Below the pieces are notes generated by a model. That model did not search any database. It had not been told where the DNA came from and saw only the letters and a program-made list of their open reading frames with translations. Shown in pieces: positions 1 to 8,800 of a stretch of DNA of 64,000 nt. This DNA comes from Phenylobacterium sp. (GTDB lineage Bacteria > Pseudomonadota > Alphaproteobacteria > Caulobacterales > Caulobacteraceae). The stretch lies in NCBI RefSeq assembly GCF_025351295.1, contig NZ_JANXWD010000010.1, forward strand, positions 17,853-81,852. Direction: 5' to 3'. Numbering within the stretch: the first letter of the stretch is position 1; each line of letters opens with the position of its first letter. Position numbers and translations under genes: made by a program.

Positions 1-64
1 CTCGCACATGACCATGGTGGAAAAGCCGGACGCCTATGCGGCGCTGCTGAAGGGCTTCGTCTGA
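1..64 (+). CDS. alpha/beta hydrolase, C-terminal end (partial)
   Basis: Only the last 20 codons lie in the window. The frame ends at the TGA at 62-64 and reads SHMTMVEKPDAYAALLKGFV. This is the usual end of an alpha/beta-hydrolase-fold protein: a His followed by a short acidic stretch and a proline (GHxxxxExP type), where the His is the catalytic-triad histidine. The substrate cannot be told from this fragment. It is followed by about 140 bases of promoter region and then by a transporter gene on the same strand. Confidence 0.6.
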   Translation, partial: SHMTMVEKPDAYAALLKGFV

Positions 65-126
65 ACTTTCCCTGCCCTTCATGCGGTGGGACAGGATCGC
101 CCCACCTGCATGTGCCTGGCGATGGC

Positions 127-170
127 TGACGTTGGGTCATGGTTGCCAGGGTCTCCCCAGCGAATACCGT
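127..170 (+). promoter_or_regulatory. putative operator plus promoter of first GPH transporter
   Basis: The inverted-repeat motif TGACGTTGGGTCA (127-139) is followed 3 bases later by TTGCCA (143-148), a 16-base spacer and TACCGT (165-170). The same elements with identical spacing precede the paralogous transporter gene (1713-1756). In both cases TACCGT ends 34 bases before the start codon. Conservation between the paralogues is seen directly. The roles as operator, -35 and -10 are inferred. Confidence 0.5.
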
Positions 171-204
171 CCGTTCAAACAAGAACCGCTCGGGAGGAAA
201 CCAG

Positions 205-1695
205 TTGGCGGTCGCAGAGCAATTCACGGGCGCCGTGGCGCCTGAACTGTCGCCTGCCGCCGAGCTGAAGCCGCCTTGGGTGGTGAAGTTCCTCTACAGC
301 TTCGGCCAGACCATCGAGTCCGGCTACATCGCCGTCGCCGCCTTCGTGTTCTTCTACTATACCGCCGTGCTCGGGCTTTCCGGCAGCCTGGTCGGCCTGG
401 CCCTGGCGATCAGCATGGGCGTCGACGCCTTCGTCGACCCGCTGGTGGGCTCGCTCTCCGACAACGTGCGCTCGAAGTTCGGCCGGCGCCTGCCGCTGAT
501 GGTGATCGGCGCGCCGGTGATGGGGCTGTCGCTGGCCCTGCTGTTCGCGCCGCCGGCCGGATTGGCGGCCTTCGTGCTGTTCTTCTGGCTGACCCTGTCG
601 AAGCTGGCGCTGCGCGGCTTCGCCTCGATGTTCAACCTGCCGTTCTTCGCGCTCGGGGCCGAGATGGCCGACGGCTATGTGGAGCGCTCCAGCGTCGTGG
701 CCTACCGCACGGTGGCGGGCATCTTCACCGGCCTGGTGATCACCGTGCTGGCCTATTCGGTGTTCTTCGCCGGGACCGGCGGGCTGCAGAAGGCCGCGGC
801 CTATCCGGCGTTCGGGGTCACCATGGGCGTGCTGTGCTTCGCCGGCGGGGCGGTCTGCTGCCTGAGCGTGTGGCGCTATGCATCGCGCCTGCCGCAGCCG
901 ACGACGCCGCCCAAGCCGCTGTTCCGGGCCCTGCTTCCGGAGGTGGCCGAGGTGTTCCGCAACTCCTCGTTCCGCACCCTCTTCTTCTCGGCCCTGATCG
1001 CCTATGTGGCGGCGGGCCTGAACGCGGCCTTCAACAACCACGCCTACGTCTTCGTCTGGCAGGTGAAGCCGCAATCGATCCAGCTGATCACCTATGGCTA
1101 CCTCGTCGGGATCGCGCTGGGCGTGCCGCTGACGCCGGTCCTGCTGCGGTTCATGGAGAAGCGCTCGGCGGTGATCGTCGGCCTGGCCATGGTGCTGCTG
1201 GCGTGGAGCGTGCTGCCGGTGCTGCGGGTCGCGCGGCTGTTCACCCCGATCGGCGATGCGGCGGTGCCGTGGCTGGCCGCTAACGTGGCAATCGCCGGGG
1301 TGGGGATCGGCTTCATGGCCATCGCCTACCCCTCGATGATGGCCGACGCCGCCGACGAGCATGAGGTCCGCTTCGGCCACCGGCGCGAAGGCCTCTATTT
1401 CTCGGGGCTGGGCTTCGCCTCCAAGGCGGCGACCGGCCTGGGCCAACTGGTCGCCGGCGTGGCGCTGGACGTGATGCGGTTTCCCAAGGAGGCGGGTAAG
1501 CAGGTTGGCGTGATCCTGCCCGAGCCGCTGATGGACAAGATCATCATCGCCTGGGGACCGGTGGCGGCCGCGCTCGGCCTGGTCGCGCTGCTGCTGCTCA
1601 TTCCCTACCGGATCAGCCGGGTGCGCCACGAGGACATCGCCACGGCCTTGAAGGCCAAGCGGCGCCTGGACGTCAGCGAGGGCCGCAGCTCCTGA
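205..1695 (+). CDS. MFS transporter, GPH (glycoside-pentoside-hexuronide):cation symporter type
   Basis: This is a 496-residue inner-membrane protein with about 12 hydrophobic segments and the GPH/MelB-like signature region: YSFGQTIESGY, then DAFVDPLVGSLSDN and RSKFGRRLPLM in the first cytoplasmic loop. GPH proteins couple solute uptake to Na+ or H+; the substrate here is unknown. I start it at TTG 205, not at the upstream in-frame ATG 139. A GGGAGG lies 7 bases before the TTG, and the N-terminus (LAVAEQFTG) then aligns with that of the adjacent paralogue (VALAENFAG), giving 496 against 497 residues. The gene is a tandem duplicate of the next one. The neighbouring hydrolase and the operator shared with a distant P450 locus hint at uptake of a lipid or terpenoid-derived compound, which is only inference. 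Confidence 0.85.
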   Translation: MAVAEQFTGAVAPELSPAAELKPPWVVKFLYSFGQTIESGYIAVAAFVFFYYTAVLGLSGSLVGLALAISMGVDAFVDPLVGSLSDNVRSKFGRRLPLMVIGAPVMGLSLALLFAPPAGLAAFVLFFWLTLSKLALRGFASMFNLPFFALGAEMADGYVERSSVVAYRTVAGIFTGLVITVLAYSVFFAGTGGLQKAAAYPAFGVTMGVLCFAGGAVCCLSVWRYASRLPQPTTPPKPLFRALLPEVAEVFRNSSFRTLFFSALIAYVAAGLNAAFNNHAYVFVWQVKPQSIQLITYGYLVGIALGVPLTPVLLRFMEKRSAVIVGLAMVLLAWSVLPVLRVARLFTPIGDAAVPWLAANVAIAGVGIGFMAIAYPSMMADAADEHEVRFGHRREGLYFSGLGFASKAATGLGQLVAGVALDVMRFPKEAGKQVGVILPEPLMDKIIIAWGPVAAALGLVALLLLIPYRISRVRHEDIATALKAKRRLDVSEGRSS

Positions 1696-1712
1696 GGCTT
1701 GCCCGGACCAAG

Positions 1713-1756
1713 TGACGCAAGGTCACAGTTGCCACGCTGGCGGGTGGGAATACCGT
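1713..1756 (+). promoter_or_regulatory. putative operator plus promoter of second GPH transporter
   Basis: TGACGCAAGGTCA (1713-1725) is followed by TTGCCA (1729-1734), a 16-base spacer and TACCGT (1751-1756), with the start codon 34 bases downstream. The layout is base-for-base equivalent to 127-170. A further stretch, TTCAAACAA, is also conserved just downstream of both copies. The 13-base motif recurs exactly at 20722-20734. Confidence 0.5.
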
Positions 1757-1790
1757 CCCTTCAAACAACAACGGTCCGGGGAGGATCGCC

Positions 1791-3284
1791 GTGGCGCTCG
1801 CTGAGAATTTCGCAGGCCCGCCTGACGTGGAGCCCGCGCCCGTCGGCGTCGAACTCAAGCCCAGCGTATCGGTCAAGGCGATCTATTCCTTCGGCCAGGC
1901 CATCGAGTCCGGCTACCTGGTCGTGGCCGGCTTCGTGTTCTTCTACTACACCGCCGTGCTCGGCCTCTCGGGGACCGCGGTGGGCGTGGCGCTGGGCCTC
2001 AGCATGTGCCTCGACGCAGTCATGGACCCGATGATCGGCTCGATCTCGGACAATGTGCGCTCGCGCTTCGGCCGCCGGCTGCCAATGATGGTGGCGGGCG
2101 CGCCGCTGACGGGGCTGGCGCTATGGATGCTGTTCTCGCCGCCGCTGGGCCTGCAGCCGATCCTGCTGTTCACTTGGCTGGTGGCGGCGAAGATGTCGCT
2201 GCGCGGCGTGGCCTCGCTCTACAACCTGCCTTTTGCGGCGCTGGGCGCGGAGATGGCCAGCGGCTATGGCGAACGCGCCAGCATCGCCGCCTACCGTGGC
2301 TTCTTCGGCGTGGCGATCAGCTTCGTCATGGTGATCGTGGCCTATTCGGTGTTCTTCTCCGGGGTGGGCGGCCTGCAAGTGCGCGCCCACTATCCGGCGT
2401 TCGGCCAGGCCATGGGGCTGCTGCTGTTCGCCTGCGGGGCCATCGGCATCCTGGGGGTCTGGCGCTATGCGCGGCGCCTGCCGCAACCGACCACGCCCGC
2501 GGCCCCGCTGCTGAGCGGCCTGGGGCGCGAGCTCTCCGAGGTGTTCCGCAACCGCTCGTTCCGCGCGCTGTTCGCCTCTGCCCTGCTGTTCTGGGTGGCG
2601 GCCGGCGTCAACGGCGCGCTCAACAACCATGCCTACATCTTCGTCTGGAAGCTGCAACCGCAGCAGATCCAGTTCGTGGCCATGGCCTTCTACATCGCGA
2701 TCATGGCCGGCGTGCCGTTCGCGCGCCTGTTGCTGACCAGGGTGGAGAAGAAGACCGCCTGCATCCTGGGCCTGGCGGTGGTGGTCGTGTCCATGACCGT
2801 GGTTCACGGCCTGCGCGCCCTGGGCGTCATCGCCCCGACCGGCGACGCGGCCATGTGGATGCTGATCGTCAACGTGGCCATCGCCGGGTTCGGCATCTCG
2901 GCCCTGGTGGTGGGCTATCCGGCGATGATGGCCGACGCGGCCGACGAGCACGAGGTGCTGTTCGGCCATCGCCGCGAGGGGCTCTATTTCGCCGGCCTGG
3001 GCTTCGCCTCCAAGGCCGCGACCGGCCTGGGCCAGGTGGCGGCGGGGTTCGCACTGGACGCGCTCAACTTTCCGAAGGCCGCCGGCATGACCGTGAACGC
3101 CGTGGTGCCGGAGCACACCCTGCGCCTGCTCATCCTGGCCTGGGGCCCGTTCTCGGCCCTCTTCGCCATCGGCTCGGCCGTGGCGCTGATCTGGTACGGC
3201 GTCTCGCGCGAGCGGCACACGGAGATCGCGGCGAAGCTGACCCTCAAACGCGCCGACGACCTGCGGGCCGGGCTGACGACCTAG
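1791..3284 (+). CDS. MFS transporter, GPH:cation symporter type (paralogue)
   Basis: This 497-residue protein is closely similar along its length to the preceding transporter. It shares YSFGQAIESGY, DAVMDPMIGSISDNVR, RFGRRLPMM, a central NNHAYIFVW segment and the ADAADEHEVLFGHRREG loop. The start is GTG 1791, preceded by GGGGAGG. It has its own promoter-like region in a 95-base gap, so the two transporters may be expressed separately under one regulator. Its TAG stop overlaps the stop of the convergent VWA gene within the tetranucleotide CTAG at 3281-3284. The substrate is unknown. Confidence 0.85.
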   Translation: MALAENFAGPPDVEPAPVGVELKPSVSVKAIYSFGQAIESGYLVVAGFVFFYYTAVLGLSGTAVGVALGLSMCLDAVMDPMIGSISDNVRSRFGRRLPMMVAGAPLTGLALWMLFSPPLGLQPILLFTWLVAAKMSLRGVASLYNLPFAALGAEMASGYGERASIAAYRGFFGVAISFVMVIVAYSVFFSGVGGLQVRAHYPAFGQAMGLLLFACGAIGILGVWRYARRLPQPTTPAAPLLSGLGRELSEVFRNRSFRALFASALLFWVAAGVNGALNNHAYIFVWKLQPQQIQFVAMAFYIAIMAGVPFARLLLTRVEKKTACILGLAVVVVSMTVVHGLRALGVIAPTGDAAMWMLIVNVAIAGFGISALVVGYPAMMADAADEHEVLFGHRREGLYFAGLGFASKAATGLGQVAAGFALDALNFPKAAGMTVNAVVPEHTLRLLILAWGPFSALFAIGSAVALIWYGVSRERHTEIAAKLTLKRADDLRAGLTT

Positions 3285-4645
3285 TGCGGGACGTAGCTCC
3301 GCAGCACGTCGTCGATTATGCGTTCCAGCTGCTCCAGGGTGCCGCACTGTTTGGCCACGTGGCAGAAGCGGGCGTAGCGGTGCATGACGCTGTCGCCCTG
3401 GGCCCAGTAGCTCTCGGGCTCGGGGTTCAGCCAGATGACGGCGCGGGCCCGGTCGTGGATCTGGCGCATGATGTCCAGGCGCGGGTCGGCGAAGTTGGAG
3501 CGGCCGTCGCCCAGGAAGATCACCGTGGTGCGGCGGTCCAAGCGGTCAAGGTGATTGTCGGCGAAGTCCTGTAGCGAGCGGCCGTAGTCGGTCTGCTGGA
3601 AGCCGATCTGCTGCAGCACCTTCAGGATCGCGCCCTCGACGCCGTTGTCGTCCAGGATGTCGTTCACGCTGATCAGCCGGCCTGAGAAGGCGAAGGCGTC
3701 CATGCGGTCGACCACCTCGTTCAGCGAATAGAGGAAGGTCAGCAGGAACTGGGCGGCCGCGGCCACCGACTTGCTCACGTCGCAGATGGCCACGATCGAC
3801 GGCTTGTCGATCTTCTTGACCTTCCAGGCGATCTCGAAGGGGATACCCTCGTGGGCCATGGATTTGCGCAGGGTCTTGCGCACGTCCAGGTGGCCCTTAC
3901 GGGCAGCGCGGCGGCGGCGCGAGTATTTGGCGGCCAGCCGCTTGGCCATCTTCTTCACCAGGGCGGCCATCAGCTGGTAGTCGACCGGGTCGACGCCGCC
4001 GTCGGCGTTCAGCGCCTTGCGGACCAGCCGCTCCTCGCGCAGTTCCTGGGCGGAGCCGGCGGCATAGAGGTCGTGCTGGCGGGCCACATAGGCCTGCGCC
4101 TCGGTGAACAGGTTGCGCCGCGCGGCGTCCAGGCGGTTGGCCAGCCCCTCGCCCTGGCCGTCCGGCATGCGCCGCGCATTGGCGATGATCCGCTCGATCT
4201 CCTCCAGCCCCATCTCCTCCAGCAGGCGGCGCGTGAGGCGCGAGCGCTGGGTGGTCAGGCGGATGTCGGCGACGCCGGCGCGGGCGGCGGCCTCCTCCAT
4301 CGACTGCTGGACGGCGGTGGCGTCGCCGGTCAGGACCGCCTGGGCCAGCGGCGAGCCCGCCGTGGCGTCCAGGTCCTCCTGGCTGGGCTCGCCTTGGGGC
4401 GAACCCTCAGGCGGTGGGTTCAGGTTGATGGCGTCGCGGGCGAAGAAGGTCTCGAACACGGCGTCGAACCGCGTCACCTCCTCGGCCGACTTGGCCAGCG
4501 TCGCGCACAGGGCGTCCTTGAACAGCGGCCGGTCGCCATAGCCGGTGACCATCACCGCGCGCGAGGCGTCGATCGCCTCCGCCGGCGAAATCCGGACGTC
4601 GGCGGCGCGCAGCGCGCGGAAGAACTGTTCGAGGGTGTGCTGCAT
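3281..4645 (-). CDS. VWA domain-containing protein, CoxE-like
   Basis: This is a 454-residue cytoplasmic protein. The C-terminal half is a von Willebrand A domain with an intact MIDAS motif, DVSKS at residues 289-293, and a later GDGRSNF segment. The N-terminal 250 residues are charged and lack a recognised fold, as in CoxE/DUF1800-like VWA partners of MoxR ATPases. The start at 4645 is set by AGGAGG five bases upstream; the frame is open further upstream, but that part lies in a repeat. The adjacent MoxR ATPase (4872-5819) is transcribed in the same direction just upstream. MoxR-VWA pairs generally act as chaperones that insert metals or remodel large complexes. No carbon monoxide dehydrogenase genes are in the window, so the client is unknown. 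Confidence 0.8.
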   Translation of the reverse strand: MQHTLEQFFRALRAADVRISPAEAIDASRAVMVTGYGDRPLFKDALCATLAKSAEEVTRFDAVFETFFARDAINLNPPPEGSPQGEPSQEDLDATAGSPLAQAVLTGDATAVQQSMEEAAARAGVADIRLTTQRSRLTRRLLEEMGLEEIERIIANARRMPDGQGEGLANRLDAARRNLFTEAQAYVARQHDLYAAGSAQELREERLVRKALNADGGVDPVDYQLMAALVKKMAKRLAAKYSRRRRAARKGHLDVRKTLRKSMAHEGIPFEIAWKVKKIDKPSIVAICDVSKSVAAAAQFLLTFLYSLNEVVDRMDAFAFSGRLISVNDILDDNGVEGAILKVLQQIGFQQTDYGRSLQDFADNHLDRLDRRTTVIFLGDGRSNFADPRLDIMRQIHDRARAVIWLNPEPESYWAQGDSVMHRYARFCHVAKQCGTLEQLERIIDDVLRSYVPH

Positions 4646-4650
4646 TACGC

Positions 4651-4858
4651 CTCCTCTCCCCCGGGCGAAGCCCGAGAGGGAGAGGGTAGGGAGAGGGTCG
4701 GCTCGTGCAGCGCGGATCCGCCTATGGTCCAGCCGTGACCCATGCACGCCGCCGTCGCGGGTCCTCGACCGACCAACGGGAGAGACTGAAAGGCCCAGCC
4801 GACCCTCTCTCTACCCTCTCCCTCTCCGCTTCGCGGGGAGAGAGGAGAGAACGCATAT
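4651..4858. repeat. palindromic intergenic repeat between VWA and MoxR genes
   Basis: Two arms of about 30 bases (about 4673-4702 and 4797-4826) are reverse complements with about one mismatch (core AGAGGGAGAGGGT). Outside them lie smaller GC-rich hairpins such as CCGGGCGAAGCCCG and CCGCTTCGCGG. The element fills nearly all of the 226-base gap, and the RBS of the VWA gene lies at its edge. No ORF is supported here. Confidence 0.7.
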
Positions 4859-4871
4859 GCCGCCACCACCC

Positions 4872-5819
4872 TCACCGCCGGTGCAGCAGTTCCACCACCT
4901 GGGGCTCGACCGCGACGATGTCCTGCTCGAATTTCAGGATCACGTTCAGGGTGTCGCGGACCAGGTCGGGGCTCAGGCTGTCGGCGTGCAGGAGGACCAG
5001 GGCGCGTGCCCAGTCGACGGTCTCGGAGATCGACGGCGGCTTGCGCAGGTCCAGGGTCCGCAGCGACTGCACGAAGGCCACCAGATCCTTGGTCAGCTTG
5101 GCCTCGACGCCCGGCACCCGGGTGGCGACGATCCGCTCCTCCAGCGCCGCCTCGGGCAGCGGAATGTGCAGGTGCAGGCAGCGGCGCTTCAGCGCGTCGC
5201 CCAGGTCGCGGACATTGTTGGAGGTCAGGAACACCAGCGGCGGGGTCTTGGCGACGATCACGCCCAGTTCCGGGACCGAGACCTGGTAGGCGGAGAGCAC
5301 CTCCAGCAGGAAGGCCTCGAACGCCTCGTCGGACTTGTCGACCTCGTCGATCAGCAGCACGCAGCCGTCATCCTGGCGCAGCGCCTGCATCAGCGGCCGG
5401 GGCTCGAGGAACGGCTCGGAGAAGAACAGGTCGCCCATGCCGTGCAGCCGCACCATGGCGGCGTCCATGTCGGGCGCGTCGGCCAGCGCGCTGCCCATCC
5501 GGTCCTTGAGGATCTGGGTGTAGAGCAGCTGCTTGCCGTACTTCCACTCGTACAGCGCCTTGGACTCGTCCAGGCCTTCGTAGCACTGCATGCGGATCAG
5601 CGGCAGGCCCAGCAGGTTGGCGGTGGAGAGCGCCAGCTCGGTCTTGCCGACGCCGGCCGAGCCCTCGACCAGGATCGGCTTCTGCAGGTTCACCGCCATG
5701 TAGAGCGCCGTGGCGATCCGGCGCGAGGCGATATAGCCCACCGAGCTCAGGCCCTCGATCAGGGCGTCGACCGAGGACAGATGGTCGGCGGCCGGAGGCT
5801 TCACCGCCGGTGGGGTCAT
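4872..5819 (-). CDS. MoxR-family AAA+ ATPase (CoxD-like)
   Basis: This is a 315-residue AAA+ protein. The Walker A motif GSAGVGKT is at residues 53-60, and a Walker B segment, CVLLIDEVD, lies around 153-161, followed by sensor regions (FLTSNN) and the MoxR lid domain. The ATG at 5819 is taken as the start; a TTG two codons upstream is possible, and no strong Shine-Dalgarno distinguishes them. It precedes the CoxE-like VWA gene on the same strand, separated by a palindromic repeat. The pair probably works as an ATPase plus adaptor. A second, unrelated MoxR operon lies at 53.5-59.6 kb. Confidence 0.85.
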   Translation of the reverse strand: MTPPAVKPPAADHLSSVDALIEGLSSVGYIASRRIATALYMAVNLQKPILVEGSAGVGKTELALSTANLLGLPLIRMQCYEGLDESKALYEWKYGKQLLYTQILKDRMGSALADAPDMDAAMVRLHGMGDLFFSEPFLEPRPLMQALRQDDGCVLLIDEVDKSDEAFEAFLLEVLSAYQVSVPELGVIVAKTPPLVFLTSNNVRDLGDALKRRCLHLHIPLPEAALEERIVATRVPGVEAKLTKDLVAFVQSLRTLDLRKPPSISETVDWARALVLLHADSLSPDLVRDTLNVILKFEQDIVAVEPQVVELLHRR

Positions 5820-5913
5820 GGTCAAAGTCTGATCTCTCGAAAACGGCGTACGCCGGAATGCGCCGATTGTGCCAAGCGCGCCCTACGTAAGCAAACATCC
5901 GTTTGGAATCCTC

Positions 5914-6066
5914 CGCTCCTCCCCTGCGAAGCGGGGGAGGTGGCGGCGAAGCCGACGGAGGGGGCGCGAGGCCTCAAGCTCGGAGTCAGCCGCCTTGCGC
6001 CCCCTCCGTCTCATGGCTTCGCGCTGCGCCACCTCCCCCGTCCTCTTCGGGACGGGGGAGGAGCGG
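5914..6066. repeat. palindromic intergenic repeat between aldehyde dehydrogenase and MoxR genes
   Basis: Arms resembling GCTCCTCCCC...GGGGGAGGTGGCG (about 5914-5966) and CGCCACCTCCCCC...GGGGGAGGAGC (about 6029-6066) are inverted. Smaller internal hairpins are built around GCGAAGC and TCTTCGGGA. The element lies just downstream of the aldehyde dehydrogenase stop codon and could end transcription, although no T-tract is present. Confidence 0.65.
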
Positions 6067-6068
6067 TC

Positions 6069-7592
6069 TCAGACGTCGAAGGTCACGCCCTGCGCCAGGG
6101 GCAGGGTGCGGCCGTAGTTCATGGTGTTGGTGGCGCGGCGCATATAGGCTTTCCAGCTGTCGGAGCCGGCTTCGCGGCCGCCGCCGGTTTCCTTTTCGCC
6201 GCCGAACGCGCCGCCGATCTCGGCGCCCGAGGGGCCGATGTTGACGTTGGCGATGCCGCAGTCGGAGCCGCGGGCCGAGATGAACAGCTCGGCCTCCCGC
6301 ATGTCGTTGGTGAAGATCGACGACGACAGGCCCTGCGGCACGTCGTTCTGCATCGCGATGGCCTCGCCGAGCTCGGCGTATTTCATCACGTAGAGGATGG
6401 GAGCGAAGGTCTCGCGCTTCACCACGTCGGCCTGGGTGGCCATCTCGACCAGGGCCGGGCGGGCGTAGAAGCCTTCGCCGATCTCGACGCGGTCGCCGCC
6501 GGTGACCGCGCCGCCGGCGGCGCGGGCGTCGGCCAGCGCCTGCTGCATGCCGTCGAACCCGGCCTGGTCGATCAGCGGGCCAACGAGGGTTCCGGCCTCG
6601 CGCGGGTCGCCGACCTTCACCGAGCCGTAGGCGGCCTTCAGGCGCGGCAGGAAGGCCTCGTACTGGCTCTCGTGGACGAACAGGCGGCGCAGCGTCGTGC
6701 AGCGCTGGCCCGCGGTGCCCATGGCGGCGAAGGCGACGCCGCGCAGGGTCAGGTCCAGGTCGGCGGTGGGCGTGACGATGGCGGCGTTGTTGCCGCCCAA
6801 CTCCAGCAGCGACCGGGCGAAGCGCTGCGCCAGCCGCGGCCCGACCGCGCGGCCCATGGCCGTCGAGCCGGTGGCCGATACCAGCGCGACGTTCGGGTGG
6901 TCGACCAGGGCCTCGCCCACGTCGCGGCCGCCGATCACCACGGCCGACAGGCCGGCCGGGGCGTCGCCGAACCGGGCCAGGGCGCGCTCGAACAGCGCCT
7001 GGACGGCCAGGCCGGTCAGCGGGGTCTTCTCCGAGGGCTTCCAGACCACCGCGTCGCCGCAGACCACGGCCAGGGCGGCGTTCCACGACCACACCGCCAC
7101 CGGGAAATTGAATGCCGAGATCACGCCCACCACGCCCAGCGGGTGCCAGGTCTCCATCATCCGGTGGTCGGGCCGCTCGGTGGCGATGGTCAGGCCGAAC
7201 AGCTGGCGTGACAGGCCGACCGCATAGTCGCAGATATCGATCATCTCCTGGACCTCGCCCAGGGCCTCGGAGACCACCTTGCCGGCCTCCAGGGTGACCA
7301 GGGCGCCCAGGTCGGCCTTGGCGGCGCGCAGTTCCTCGCCGAACAGCCGGACCAGCTCGCCGCGGCGCGGCGCCGGGACGGTGCGCCAGGTCAGGAAGGC
7401 GGCTTGGGCGGCCGCGATGGCGGCGTCGACCTCGCCCTTCGAGGCGTCATGGACATGGGCCACGATCTCGCCGGTCACCGGGGAGCGGACGGGCCGGTCG
7501 CCGCCGGTCCACAGGGCCTCGGCCACGCCCAGGCGGCCCAGGACGGCGGCGGCTTCGGCCGCGGCGGAGGTGATCTTCGATTGCACGGTCAT
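6069..7592 (-). CDS. amaB: L-2-aminoadipate-semialdehyde dehydrogenase (ALDH7 family)
   Basis: This 507-residue NAD(P)+-dependent aldehyde dehydrogenase has the active-site segment AGQRCTT with nucleophile Cys298 and the general-base motif ELGGNN (Glu264). The C-terminal SDSWKAYMRRATNTMNYG segment is characteristic of the ALDH7/antiquitin group, which oxidises alpha-aminoadipate semialdehyde (in equilibrium with piperideine-6-carboxylate) to 2-aminoadipate. It lies 18 bases downstream of a saccharopine-dehydrogenase-family gene on the same strand, and a Lrp/AsnC regulator diverges from the pair. This fits a lysine degradation operon. The family call is strong; the lysine role rests on family and context. 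Confidence 0.85.
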   Translation of the reverse strand: MTVQSKITSAAAEAAAVLGRLGVAEALWTGGDRPVRSPVTGEIVAHVHDASKGEVDAAIAAAQAAFLTWRTVPAPRRGELVRLFGEELRAAKADLGALVTLEAGKVVSEALGEVQEMIDICDYAVGLSRQLFGLTIATERPDHRMMETWHPLGVVGVISAFNFPVAVWSWNAALAVVCGDAVVWKPSEKTPLTGLAVQALFERALARFGDAPAGLSAVVIGGRDVGEALVDHPNVALVSATGSTAMGRAVGPRLAQRFARSLLELGGNNAAIVTPTADLDLTLRGVAFAAMGTAGQRCTTLRRLFVHESQYEAFLPRLKAAYGSVKVGDPREAGTLVGPLIDQAGFDGMQQALADARAAGGAVTGGDRVEIGEGFYARPALVEMATQADVVKRETFAPILYVMKYAELGEAIAMQNDVPQGLSSSIFTNDMREAELFISARGSDCGIANVNIGPSGAEIGGAFGGEKETGGGREAGSDSWKAYMRRATNTMNYGRTLPLAQGVTFDV

Positions 7593-7610
7593 GGCTTACC
7601 AGATGTCTCG

Positions 7611-8717
7611 CTATTCGGCGGCGGCGCGGAAGGGGAGGTCGTCGGTTGCGTAGTAGCGGCCGAAGCGGTTGGCCAGGAACGCCGGCAGCGGGATGTCCTC
7701 CTGGCGGATGAAGCCGCTCTGGGGCAGGTCGCCGCTTGCCAGCATGTCCAGCACCGCGCAGATGGCGCCGGCGGTGGTGATCTGGATCGCCGACTTGACC
7801 TCGCCGCCCACCGGCTGGGCGAAGACCTTGTTGACGTAGGTCTCCTGCATCAGGTGCCCGGCCTTCATCCCCGAGACGGTGACGAACACGATCACCACGT
7901 CCTGCATGGTGGCCGGGACCGAGTTCTCCAGGATGTCCTTCAGCACGTCGCGGCGGTTGCGCAGGTTCAGGTCGTTGAGCAGCGCCTTCATGATCGCCGC
8001 GTGGCCGGGATAGCGGATGGTCTTGTAGTTCAGGTTCCGCACCTGGCCGTCCAGAGTCAGGCACAGGGTGCCCAGGCCGCCGGAGGTGTTGAACGCCTCG
8101 TAGGCCACGCCGTCGAGGGCGAACTCCTCGCACTCCTCCATGGCCGGGGTCTCGCGCAGCCGCCCGTTGACGATGGCCTCGCAGGGCTCGCAGTATTCGT
8201 TGATCACCCCGTCGGTGGACCACGTGAGGTTGTAGTTCAGCGCGTTGGACGGATAGCGAGGCAGGGCGCCGACCCGCAGCCGCACGTCGTGCAACTGGTC
8301 GAAGTGCTTGATCAGGTCCCAGGCGGCGATGGTGATGAAGCCCGGCGCCAGGCCGCACTGGGGGATGAAGGCGGTGGTGGCGTCGGCGGCCAGGTCGCGG
8401 ACGATGCGGCTGGAGGCCACGTCCTCGGTCAGGTCCAGGTAGTGGGCCCCGGCCGCCTTGGCCGCCTGGGCGACGGCGATGGTCAGGTGGAAGGGCGCGC
8501 AGTTGACCACGGCGAACACGCCGGTCAGGCGCGCCAGCAGGGCGGCGGGATCGTCGATGGCCAGGGCGGCGGTGGTCACGTGCGGCCGGCCGGCAAACTC
8601 GGCCAGGGCCTCGGCGGACTGGTCGATCAGCACCGCCTCGTAACTGCCGGACGCGACCAGCAGGTCGACGACGGTGGAGCCGATCTTGCCGGCTCCGATG
8701 ACAGCAACCGTGCGCAT
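7611..8717 (-). CDS. saccharopine dehydrogenase family protein, probable L-lysine 6-dehydrogenase
   Basis: This 368-residue protein has an N-terminal Rossmann motif, GAGKIG (residues 8-13), and the saccharopine-reductase fold; the substrate-domain segment WSTDGVINEYCEPC is recognisable. The length and the partner ALDH7 gene favour L-lysine 6-dehydrogenase, which forms piperideine-6-carboxylate for the next enzyme. Saccharopine dehydrogenase (glutamate-forming) is the alternative. The ATG start is preceded by AAGGGAG at 8 bases. It is divergent from the Lrp-type regulator across a 121-base gap. Confidence 0.8.
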   Translation of the reverse strand: MRTVAVIGAGKIGSTVVDLLVASGSYEAVLIDQSAEALAEFAGRPHVTTAALAIDDPAALLARLTGVFAVVNCAPFHLTIAVAQAAKAAGAHYLDLTEDVASSRIVRDLAADATTAFIPQCGLAPGFITIAAWDLIKHFDQLHDVRLRVGALPRYPSNALNYNLTWSTDGVINEYCEPCEAIVNGRLRETPAMEECEEFALDGVAYEAFNTSGGLGTLCLTLDGQVRNLNYKTIRYPGHAAIMKALLNDLNLRNRRDVLKDILENSVPATMQDVVIVFVTVSGMKAGHLMQETYVNKVFAQPVGGEVKSAIQITTAGAICAVLDMLASGDLPQSGFIRQEDIPLPAFLANRFGRYYATDDLPFRAAAE

Positions 8718-8800
8718 GATTTGGGCTCCCTTGGGTTCCGATGCAGAATCTCAGGCCCGGGCGCCGCTTTCAATTGGCGTCCCGTCGATTTGCGGCGTTA

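Noticed and set aside
4545..7211. Very long forward reading frame antisense to the VWA, MoxR and aldehyde dehydrogenase genes
   Set aside because: Composition is typical of a frame opened by high third-position GC, with no motifs; the opposite strand encodes three clear enzymes over the same bases.
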